Source: Aquila chrysaetos chrysaetos
Taxonomy: Eukaryota > Chordata > Aves > Accipitriformes > Accipitridae
NCBI RefSeq assembly: GCF_900496995.4
Contig: NC_044016.1
Coordinates: forward strand, 23,292,932-23,356,931
Reading direction: 5' to 3'
Length of the DNA stretch: 64,000 nucleotides
Shown: positions 13,401-25,400 of the stretch, one piece after another
How the letters are laid out: each line of letters opens with the position of its first letter
Numbering within the stretch: position 1 is the first letter of the stretch
Program-made: the position numbers and the translations under genes
The notes under the pieces: generated by a model
What the model was told of the DNA's origin: nothing
The model's database searches: none
Seen by the model: the letters and a program-made list of their open reading frames with translations, nothing else

Positions 13401-16400
13401 TAGGTGACTCACTGGCTTGGTCTCTGTCTCTCCTAAACTTCAAAGATGGCTATGTTATTGTTCCACACCATGTTCCTGTGAGCGTTGCCGTGTTCCTATG
13501 ATTCTTTTTTTCCTTCTGTTTATAACAACTAGTGATCCAAACACCCGCTTTGTAACAATGGGGTGCTAGAAGTGGTGTGCTGTGGGAATCGTGACTAAGC
13601 TTCACCACCACAGACAGATTTGCATTTGCTCTTTCTGATGTCTTGGAAGTAGAGATGATGCCTTGGAAGTAGAGATGATGCCTGCTTGAAGGTGAAGCCT
13701 AGGCCCCAGGTGGCTATAATGTGGCAGTTTAAGATAGGAGCTTTTGCTTTTGGCTTTACCCAGCTGCTTGTTAATTCCTATCAGCTGGAGGTTGCTGCTG
13801 TGGCAGCAGAACTAACAGAAGAGGACCATCTTGAGCATCACTCCTCAGTGCAAGGTGATTTGAAGCCCATATAGCTTGAACACCTTCTGAAAGCAATTCA
13901 CAGCCATTTCTGCTGTTTGCCTGACCATAGCCATGGTCACTTCTTCAGGGTAATGCTGGTGTACCCCTCTCAGCTACAGCTATGTGTATAAACAACCACA
14001 AAATCACATGCAAGCGGAAGTCCTGCCCCTCCCTCCTTCCCTTTCTCCCCAGCTCACGAGATTGACAAAATCTAGTATAAATACAACTTCACTGGCAGAA
14101 ACTACACCAATAAATGCTTACATATTGTTCAGAGAGATGTAGGTGGTCTGCTGGACTTCAGATGTGAGATCCTGTACTGGCAGGCACATCTAGCAAGGGA
14201 AAATTATGAGTGCAAGGAGACATGTTCCAGAGGTTAGCTCAGAAAGCCTATTTGAGAGGTTTAAGAAGAAAATCTTATGTTTTGTAAAGTACTGCTTCTT
14301 GTAACAGGCAATGGATTTCTGTATGGTTTACAGTTTTCATCCTTTTTGTATCTGGGTTGCAAGTGAATGTGAGGGTTTTACTGTTGAACTGGTAGCTTTC
14401 TAGTGATGTAGATGGACACTACAGAATAGTTTGGTATAATATTTTTTTAATGAATATTTTATCTGCTTGTCTTTCTTTTCTGAAGTCATTCTGACCTGAT
14501 GTGTAATTTTTAAACTGTGATGCCCCATACTGGTTATGCCGCTCTAACTGATGCTCTGAATACTGGGCAGAATGGACTTCCATGCTCCAGACAGACATTT
14601 GTATGTTTTTGTCTAGCCTGCCAACTGTTGTTCAGTCTGTGGTCCCAGCAGATCCTTTTCTGTTATGCTGCTGCTTAACCAGATGGACTTGTTTTGTAAC
14701 TGCACATTTCTTTTTTCTTCCTTGGTAGAGTACTTTACACATGTTTCATTGATTTCATGTTGATATCAGACCATTTCTCAGGTTTATTGAGGCCATTTAG
14801 GTTTGTAAATGCTTACATCCCCTCCCAGATTACAACTTTATTTTAGAAGTGTTTTGGGTTTTTGTGGGTTTTTTAAAATCATTGACTTCATTAATGAAAT
14901 TACTGGAAGATAATGGACCCAGCACAAAACTTTGTGGAACACCTATAATGATGCTCAGGTTCACTTGAACCTGTTTCTCCAACCACCTACAAGTGATTTA
15001 ATGTAAATGATATTTCCATGGTTAGATTTTGAGGAACATCAGGTAGGACAAAGTCAAAGGCCACATTAAGGTCAAGCTATATCCCATTTGTTGCATTCCT
15101 CTAATATTCCAGTCTTGTTTATCTTGTCAAAAAAGAAAAATATTTTTGTTTGATACTGTTTGTTCATGACAAGCTTGCGTTAACTGTTTTGTATGCTTCT
15201 GCATTTACAGAATAATTTATCCTGGGATGCTTTCAGGTTAGGCTGGTTTCCCCTTTCCCCTTTCCCTTTGGTTTTTTTTTCTGTAGATAGCAACTATGTT
15301 TGCCTTTTTCCCTTCTGCTGGGACGTTCTGCATTACCCAGGAGATTGTGGTAGTCAGCTGTATGTCAGATCTGGATTGTCTGAGTCTGGCTGATGCAAAT
15401 TTATCCAGTTCATCTAAACGTTATTCTACATGTTAATCCCCATGAACAGGAAATAAGACTTTGGGGAATCTTCCCTGCAGAAGCTGTTCTCTCAAAGTCA
15501 TATGCAAACAGAATTTTGCCTAAAATCTTAAATAGATAAGACTGTGTGTGAACAGAAAACAGTGCAATACAATTAAGGCATGAAGAAATAATATGTGAAA
15601 GTAATATGTAATCCATAGTTTAAAAGGATAATAAGAGAGAAAACAAAACTTAAAAGAAAAAATAGAACAAATATTTATACAAAAATACTAGGATCACTAG
15701 CAGGTGGTCACTTAAAGAAGAATGGTGTACCAGTTTTACCTAAGGTCAGAGATGAAGGGCAGTACCCAACTCTAGATTGACATCTAGATGTACTGTCTCC
15801 ATTATCTGTCTACATGTGAGTGAGGGACTTGTCCTCCACTTATAGGGGATGGAGAGTTAATGTTTAATAGGCAACATGTGCCATTTGACGTGCCAGCATA
15901 TTTGCATGGCATGGGAGGTATCACGCAGGACCTTTGGGGGTCGGTACTCTTCCAGGCCGGCAGCTGGAAGTGGTGGGAAACCCTAGGGCAGCTCCAGTGG
16001 CAGCAGGCACCTGTGTCCAAGCAGGGTTCTACTGTGAATTGAATAGGGTCTCCATTGACTGTAATAGATTAGATACACAGATGAGCATGAATGCAAGCTC
16101 TGTGTGAAAACAGTGCTGTCTCAGACCAAAATCCTTCCTTTTCACCTCACCACCAACATAAAATTTTCTTAAGCTGCATAAGGTAAATGATCTTAGCCTG
16201 GGTCAGATAAGCCCATCTGTTCATTAGACAGTTTTCTCATTTTTCGTGTAAGGTTGTCTCATTCTGTACTAGCTACTGATGAGGAAGCTGGCTTTCTGAC
16301 CTTGCCTAAGGAAAGTTTTGGTTGATTTCTTACTAATCTGTACTTTCTTATTTCTGAGGGGTTTTGGTATTTCCTATCAGCACAACTGAGTTTTTAACTC

Positions 16401-19400
16401 ATGTTTGGTATAGCTGCTATCTATATTGTTAACTTATGCATTATTTCTAATGTTCTCTTAAACTGTTTAATATATTATGGCTTACTAAATGCGTAAGTAT
16501 TAAATGATAGGCCTATTCTTTTCCTGGTCCTGTTTCTTGGTGTCTACTTACAGTTAACCCTTGGGGGTAGGGGAAATATAAGAAAAGAATTCACCCTTGT
16601 TGGTTTCATCTTTTGTCATTTTTTTCCTCATTGCTAATTGTTTGATACTTTCATTTATGTTTCTTTTTCTTCTGCTGTATTTATAGAACCTCTTCTTACT
16701 GCCTTCAGTTTGTATTTAGCATTTCTGATATATATCTCTCTTTAAATATGCCATCCAGTTCTGATATATATATATATATATATATGTCATTAATATCCAT
16801 CCAATATCCCTAGCTTAGCCATGTGCTCTTATTTTCACCTTTAGGGTCAATTACTTTTGGATTTTTAAGTCAATAGAGAACACCTCACTGGAGCTGAATT
16901 AATCTTTAAAACCTGCCTTTCCTCTGCATCAAAAGTAGTCATTTGCTGCTGTGCTTTTGAATATTGTCTCTTAATCATTCTTCTCTAGAACTTTTTATAA
17001 CATGGCACTTTTTTATGGTTTAGTTTTTTTCATTAGAAATGTACACCATGCCTGTCAAGCAAGGATTAGGGCTATAGACCTATTTGAAAGTTTATTTTGG
17101 AAGCTTATCCCTGCTGCTTGAAAGCTCTTGTTTACCGCATAAATATGTTTTTGTCACACCCTGACTGACAACTGTTCCAGTAAAGCCCTAGTATAGACAG
17201 AATTACACTGGAAAAAACATCCCTTTTTCAGAGCAGGGTTTTTCCTATTTTGTGAAATTGCCATAAGTTGTCTGGGAAATAGAATGTATCTTTTGCCTTC
17301 ACCAGGAGAGTTTAGTGGAATGGTCTCATGAGCAAACTCTTGCTAATGTAGGCCTGGAGTTCAGCTGTCTTGCCTTACTTTTCACATTTACTTCAGTTAA
17401 GAACAAAAAAAATGCCATATATCTTCTCAGTAGGTCATCTGTATTTTTTTATAAAACTTTATCATAAAATACATCATCAAAAAAACTGGCCAACTTACTG
17501 ATCAGAATACTGGTAACCAAGTAACCAATATTCATCCTCAAATTAAATTTGATAAAATATATGCAAAAAGAACTCAGCAAAATATCTTGAAATAAGTTGG
17601 TTTTGGTAGTGAACTTTTGCAGCTGCGAATAATTTTTGTATCTGAATCCAGATTTTTTAAAACATGTGATCATACTTAATATTGTAGTTGCCAGTGAGAT
17701 CAAAAAACTTTCAGATTTTTTGAATGGTGACCTCTAAAATACTGAAGTAAATGGAAACACTGGAAAGGAAAAGCATAGCTGTAACCTTTTATTATTTGTG
17801 TGACCACCCTAAAGAGAGTCAGAGTAAATATTCTAAGTGACTTGTTGCTTTGTTCAGCTGGTGTCAATTATTCAAGCTGTGAAGGAACTCGCATGCAAAA
17901 GCTGGCATCAGCCAGTTGCAGGTCTTTTTGTTCTTCCCAAGCCTCAAACAAAACCCTTTTGTGGGTCAGTGATTCCCAAATGATAGCTGTGAATCCTCAT
18001 AGCTCGTCTTGGACCATGGAACATCTTTATCGTCCAGATTTTAATTGGAAGCGCTATGTGAATAATTCAGTGCTGTAGTTGCTTCGGATGGCATCGCTTT
18101 ACGGCTTTGCAGTTACAGAAAACACAAAATGTAGAGGAATGTTAACTTTGCTTTTATTTAAAACTACACAATCACTTTTAAGTTCTTTAGCAAAACAAGT
18201 GAGTTTTTATGGTGGGGGGGGGGGGGGGGTTATTGCTGCTTTTTCTTCAAGAATTTGGAAGAGGTCCAGAAGGCTTCTCTGCTGTTGCCCAGAACCCCGC
18301 ACCTCCTTTTTTGCTGAGGAGGATTTGTTACAGGCTTTGCAAAGAGCAGAAAGGTTATTAGATGTGGCCAGTGTACATGACATTTACTTAGAAAGATCAT
18401 TCTTTGCATTGAACTTTGGTTTGTTTGCCACAAACAAACTTAGTGCTGCCATTAAGTTTGGGTTACTCTCTCTATAGAACTTACCCGCTGATAGGAGTCA
18501 TATAGCACGTGTCTCATTTGGCTTGGAGTGAAGTTATCAAGTGAAAACCTAGTCATGTTAAGTGAAGAATCCCCCTGAACCACAGCTGCCCCCAAGACTT
18601 TTCTTCTCTATGTGAGTTACTGGGAAGCGCAGAAACAAGTTTCGCAGGACCAGGGTTGTCCATGGCAGCGGGTTCCAGAGCTGACGGTCTCTCACTGAGA
18701 GGCAACACTATGGAAGAGAATGGATTGGCTTCATTGAGGACATGAATAATTACCACTTACTTGGTGTTTTGGCTGACTTGTATTAGTAAGACAGAAAATG
18801 GAGAAGAATATAATCAGAAATTGTGTTAGCTTTTGTTTGTTGTAGAGTTTGTTATTCACTTCCAGGACTAAGTCAAAATGTTGACCCTTATGTTCACATA
18901 TAATTTTGTGCTAAGCTTGGGCCTGGGCTAGAACTGATGCTTTCGGAATCTTTGATGTGCTAGTATGACTTGTACTTCTGAGTGGACTTGCTGTACTTGG
19001 TATACAAAAAATGAAAGAAGTGATAGTCCCAGGTAGAACATATTTCAGTGAGGAAGTCTAGAGATTGCAAAGATACTGAGAGGCTTTTATGTAACAAGTA
19101 TGGAGTATCTAGCCAGAAGGTGTTTTGTATTACTTGAGAGGTACAAAGTATTCAGAAATGTAGAAACTTTTGTGTCTTGTGAACAAAAAATGATAAAATC
19201 ACTCATAATAGGATAAAAAACTGCTCAGAAGAAGGTTTCTAAGAAAGTAAACTACTATTTTGACCCAACTGGGATTAAGTTTCTCCTGGATTAACTTTTA
19301 ATACTAAGTGATATTACTACCCAGCATGATAAAGTCGAGTTCTTAAACCCATATAACTTGGTTATTTTGCAGAAATGTGGGAAGCTGTGCAGAAGCAGGG

Positions 19401-22400
19401 AAAATGTAGTTCTTATGGAAGAAGAACTTTTATGTTTGGTGGCATGTACACACAAAGGGATTTTACACAAACTTCCCACAAAAAAGTGAATGTCGTACTC
19501 TTAGTAGTAGAATTATAACAGATAATTTGTCAGATTTGTAGGGTGCAGTGGCGAAAAATAATATTTCTCTAGTGAAACAAAACTCTTCAAAATTATAGAA
19601 TATGTTGTAGGATATTATCATACTATTAACAACTTTTAAAATTAAATTCATACTATGTTTCTAACTACATTCTTGTAACCTTCTGCCCTTAATTATCCCT
19701 TAATTAGGCTTAGAAGAGACAGATAACTTACAAGCTACAAGCATCTGTTTCTATCATAGTCTTATTTTTCAGGAGTTGATACCTTGTGCAGAAATAATTT
19801 CAGTCAAAACTTGGTATAACAAAGTTTCAAGTTAGTAGTTATTTGCCCCGTATTTGATTCATGGGGAGACCAAAAAAGTTTTATAGCAATCTTTGTTGTT
19901 AATTATGCTTAATTTTAGTCAACAATCTTTAAATTACTTAATTATTTTGGTAAAAAGAATTTAAAATTTCAACTACAGAAAGACAAATTCAGAAGCTATT
20001 CTGAAAAGCTGTACCTTGTTCTGCAGTAAGTGGATCAGAGGGGTGTGTAGGTTCTTGTGTATTTCTGGTTAGAGCATTTAAATGAGAGAATGGTGGAAGG
20101 TCATGCATTAGGACTGTGTGGTTGCTGGAGTTAGTGATTAGATCTGATATAAGGCACTTTGTGTGCAAAAAAAAAAAAAAATCACAATCTAGTGGGAGGT
20201 TGTTGGTTTTTGTTTGGTTTTTTTTTTCTTTTCCATAGGACAGGTCAGTGGAATATTTCAGTTCAGAAATGTTGCAATGCCTCAGGGCATTTGTGGTCCC
20301 TTCTCCAGTTCTCCATCTGTTGATCTTTCTTCTCGGTGCGCATTTCCCTCCCCGCTGAAGGGAGGTAGCAGATGTTGGCACTTGCATGACATTAGCCCTT
20401 TGCAAAGGACTGAGCTCAGGTCTGTAGTCCGGCCTGTGAGGAGGAGTATGATGCATCCCCTGGGAAAAGGTTCCTGAAATAGCAGTGCACTGGAGAAACA
20501 CTGCAGCATCCTCGCACAAGTGCAAAGGAGGTGGGTTTGAAATGTGAAAAGGACTATTTGCTACGAGTTTTTTGCCAGAATGGTCACAGAGGAAATAATA
20601 CTGGCAATCTAGTGATCCCTGTTTCTGTCAAGGAGAATTGTTGTGTTGCTGTCTCTGAAAGCTATTGTTTCACTCTGTTTCCACATATGTGAAGACTATA
20701 TCCTTCTAATTTCTTCAAGATTGTGTTTGCAGCTATAACAACTAAAAAAGTCTGTTACAAAAATAAAAGTTAAATTTCTGGAACACAGAAATTTAACACA
20801 GTTGCGGGTTCCACAGCCTCAGAAATGCAGAACATGGCATCCACGTGTTCTACTGGTGAACTTCTGTGAATATGCATTAACAGCAGCATTTTTCCTTGTT
20901 TTGGTATATTGTATGTGTTGCAATAAACTATTAAGCCAGAATTTTTAAATATCCTTACTTTTGTTTTGTTTTGGTTTGTTTTTTTACCAAAGTATGGGTT
21001 TGTTTCCTGTGTTTTTGCAAGCATCACCTACGCAAGTGTGTGCCACATCTGATGTTTCCCTGGAGCTCAGCTTCAGTGCTCTGGTGAATTTTTAATATAA
21101 AAACTATATTTCTGCCAATTTCTACAATGTAGACTCAGTTGTATTCCAAGAAGAAGGGAAAAAAAAAAGAGAAAACAAAACAAACAAAAAAACCAAAACC
21201 CATGAGCAAAAAAACCACCTAAACACTTCACTTTGCACCTTGGCGCATTTTACTTTGTATATTGGCAGTCTTTCACATTCATAGCCACTGCTTCCATACC
21301 CTCACCACCATGAGGAAGCTGATATCTAACTGATACTTTTACTTTTCCGCAGAGATTTAGTATCAGATGCAATTTTATAGGTGAAATACCATGGGAAAAT
21401 GATAAAATTTTAAGTATGCAAAGCTGTGATCTCTGGAAGGGTAATGTAACAGGGTTCATAAACAGTAATATAATTTGTAAAATCTCCCTATATAGGAATT
21501 GATATCTCATTGAAGTCAGATTAAAAAGAAAGCCTTGAGGGTCTGGCTGCATTGCAGAGACTGTCAGAATATGTAAGTGAGGGAGTTGATGGCTAGAGAA
21601 ATAAGATGGGACGCATAGGACTCTGAGCCGTGCAGAGATGGGGAGACACAAGAACGGATTTAGAGTTGGAATGGAAATTAACTTTCTTTTCACTGGGCCT
21701 CTCATGTTACCCACACATTAGCCTTTACTCATACTACCTTACATGTCAAATGTGTCTAGGGTGAAGAGGAGGGAGTGAAAAATAGGTATGAAACAGATGA
21801 AATAAATTCTTTGGTATTAGTAAATATCACAAACTCTCCTCCTGTTCACAAAGTCATACCAATTATAATTAAGAAAAACTTTCCTGTTGGTACTAGGCTG
21901 CTAAAAGGGAGACCTAGACTTCTAAATGTAAGCCCTGTACGGACACATTTCTGAAGTCTACATGAAATAAGAGGTTTTTTTGGAGTTGGGATACATGGAA
22001 GGAGATATAGAAGAGGGAAGAACAAGCCTGGGAAGACATGTGCTATTTCTGATTTTGGCCCTGTGAAATTTATCAGGGAAAAGGTAAAACTTGCTGTATT
22101 TCAATGTCCTAATGTGGCTTAATCTTGATTTGACATTTTAAATCTTTTCTGTAAATCCATCTCATATGGGATAAGCTGTGGTTGCTGGAGTCTAAGTGTT
22201 GGTGGCATCTCTCTGTGTTTTTGATATTAAAATACAGGTTGCTTGCGAACATGCTTGGTAAAACTCACTGGGTCAACCTGCTGTTCTTCCTTTTGCAGGA
22301 GGTAAGGTATGCCCCTTGCAGTTTTACCTTGTCTGAATACATATACAAGTTCTGGAACACTGGAAGGGAAAACGTTAATTCACCTTGATCTGGACCCCTC

Positions 22401-25400
22401 TATGTGAGGGCTGCGTAGGCCCTTGGCATTCATTTCTCTCAACTAGTTCCTTGCAAGTCTGAGTTTCAGTGACATTGTTTGTAGCAAAGGGACATGGTGC
22501 TGACTTATTACTGGGTTGGTTTGATTGTGTTTGTGCTTAGAAAAGGAGTATTAATTGTGGATGATTAATCTGTATGCTTCTACACTGTTTTCAGTAACTT
22601 TTCTTCCACCTGGAAATAACATTTTTTTAATGTTAACAGAAGTACTGTGTCTGTCTTGTTGAGGTTATGATTGTTACGTTTATTTAGATGAACATGTCTG
22701 TGGCTGGTTTTTCACATTATCCAGGAGTAGCATTAGCTCAGCAGCTAAGTCACTTCCTTGCAGCACTTAGTTGGTACAATTGTCTCTTTATTTTTCTCAG
22801 TGAAGGTACTGTAAGCAGTATTTTAATTTTGATGTTCAAAGGGTGTAAGGCAGGCAGTGGTTGTGAGGAAAACCAGTATCACTTGCCCTAACAAAAGATA
22901 CGTACGTTTCACCCGTTTCATAGGATATTTGCACATTATTGTGCGATAACTTTTTTATTTATTCCCCGCCCCGTGAGGAAGTAAAAAGAACTGTGAAAGG
23001 CCCAGGCCCCGAGGCTGCCTGCTGTGTCCGAGTGCCACCACGAGATGGGGCCGGTGGCAACGGAGAGAGGAGGCTGAGGGGCCGCGGGACCCGCGCTTCG
23101 GCCTCCGGCTGCCGGCTTTGCGGAGAGCTGGGGCCTAAATCTGGAAAGACGGTTTCGGGATCGAATGACAAGCATTTCTAGTTAGTTCCTTCCTCGTTTT
23201 CTCTGATCGTTTTCTTAGTACTACCCTTTGCATCTGTGAAGATGAAGTTTGCTTTGTTTTTTTAAAGTGTTTAAAAATTATTTAAAACGCCTAAAAATTC
23301 TTTTCTGGAAAAAAACCCAAAACCTACCCCTTTTTTTAGAAATGAAATGAATATCCAAAGTGCCATAGAACTTTAAAAACTAAATAATTGATTTATGCCA
23401 AGTGCCTGCCTAGCCTGGCTCAAAAGTATAAAATAGAAAAAAAAATCGCCAATACATGAAAGACATTCTTATTTTTTCCTTGAAAAATAAAATGTATTAC
23501 GTTAGCTTAGTTTTCGTTTATTGAAAATTTTACTGGGATTTCCCTCCCCAGAGATTTTAGCTGTAAGTAGAAGTTTTTCTTTGAACTGGTTTAAACTAAG
23601 GCCCTCTTTCTTGTCACGCACAGACAGGGAAATACTGCAAGATGCTGGATTAGCTTGTTCGCTTTTCATTGTTTTCTTTTGTAGCAACAATCCGTTTAGC
23701 TATGGTATGCTGAGTTTATCTGATTAGCACTTAATGAGTGAAGGGAATAGGGGAAATGTTGCCTGAGTTACTTAAGCCTAATGAAGTTTTCAGTACCTTC
23801 CCCCTCTTTCTAAATACCTTGAACTTTCCTGACCCCCACCCCTTGCTTTTTCCCTCAATTGCAGCTGGTTCCCATATGAAATGTGCTCCCCCAGCAGCTT
23901 TAACTGTCAGAAGTAGTGGTGCCATTGGCCAGATTTTGTTCAGTGCACATTGGTCACAACTTACATCCTGCTCAACAGTGTTTGACAGTCTGTCTGGAGC
24001 TCTTACAAATTCAACTACTGTTGTTATGCTGACCCACATATGCCTTACCTGGGAACACTTACTGACTAAAAATTCAACAAACTGTAGCATGAGTGTTTCT
24101 AACTTAAAACCATTAGATATAACTGCAAGCAATAAAATAATTTCTTTAGTTATGTTAGCAGTGACATTTCAATGAGGATTCACTGGAGCTTGAATAATTA
24201 CATTAGATAAAGAAATTCAAGAAAGCTGAGGTTTAGTAATGCTTAAAAACTGTATGTGCCATACAGGTTGCAGGTCTGTTACTATAATTAACTCGATAAG
24301 TTTCTTGCATAACTCTCATGTTTTCCTCTGGACTTCAACTTGATTTCCCTCTTTTATGATTAATTATTATTTTAATTTGATATTGCATTGTAAAATTTTT
24401 AATACAAAAGCAAAGTTCTGAAAAATTTAGATAAATGATCTGTATTAGTTTATGCTGCTTAAATATATCTTTGGTGGTTCTGTAAGTTTTATACAGAAGT
24501 GCAAAGTTACCTTAATACCAATGAAAATACATCCAAGGAAAGTACAATTGACATCTGTGCATGAGGTTGCTTATGCATAGTAGGTTCTATAGCTCTTGTA
24601 ATAAAGAAAAAGCAATAAAAGTTTAAGTGGAGTGTCAGTAAGATAATAGCATTGCTTAGAAAATCTGAACCTTTATAGGTAGGAACCTCTGAAAATATTT
24701 TCAGTTATACCTGCTTAACAATACAAATTTTTAATAGAAATGATCTCACATTTCTTTTATCACTGTCAGTGTCCCCAATTTATAATAATAATAGTAATAA
24801 TAATAATCTTAGCAGTAGTCAGCTAGTAATAGCAGTAGTGATTCTGTTAGAGCAGAATGTGTGTGTATGTTTTTAAACAATTTTAAAGATATTAGAAGAA
24901 TGCTAGAGGTGCGGGAATGCACCGAGATGCTTGAGAATGGTAGAAGATGACTGAACAATTTTTGAGGTCTGCACAGCTTCCTGCTGAGCACACCCCAAGG
25001 ATTTGCCTTCCCAGGTGAGGTAGTGCAGCTGATGGTGTTAATGTTCCCAGTGCATTGCAATGCAGAGCGCAATGTGTCCAGTTAAACTGCTGTCAATGTT
25101 GGAGCAAGTCTGGAAGTGTTGCAGTCTGATCTAAATGGTAGAAATTTTGGAGGAGGAATCCCTGTTTTTTCATTTCACTGACAGCCCAAACAGTGTCACT
25201 TAAACTTCTTGTTTTCATTACTGTATTGTTTTGTTTTGGGTTTTTTGTCTGCTCCTGAATACGTAGAGCTCATGCCAAACTTCTATCCAGCTATCAAGAT
25301 GGAAGAAAAACAGGTGTTAATCTGTGAATTAGGTATTGAAATATTTTGTAATTTGATTCAAAGGTTTATTTAAATCACGAAAAGTATGTGTGTGTGTTTT

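Noticed and set aside
20214..20525. Overlapping plus and minus open frames in intron 5
   Set aside because: Mutually overlapping frames on both strands without family motifs, explained by locally higher GC.
21250..21714. 154-codon minus-strand open frame in intron 5
   Set aside because: No motif or family resemblance and no splice or promoter context; treated as chance openness.
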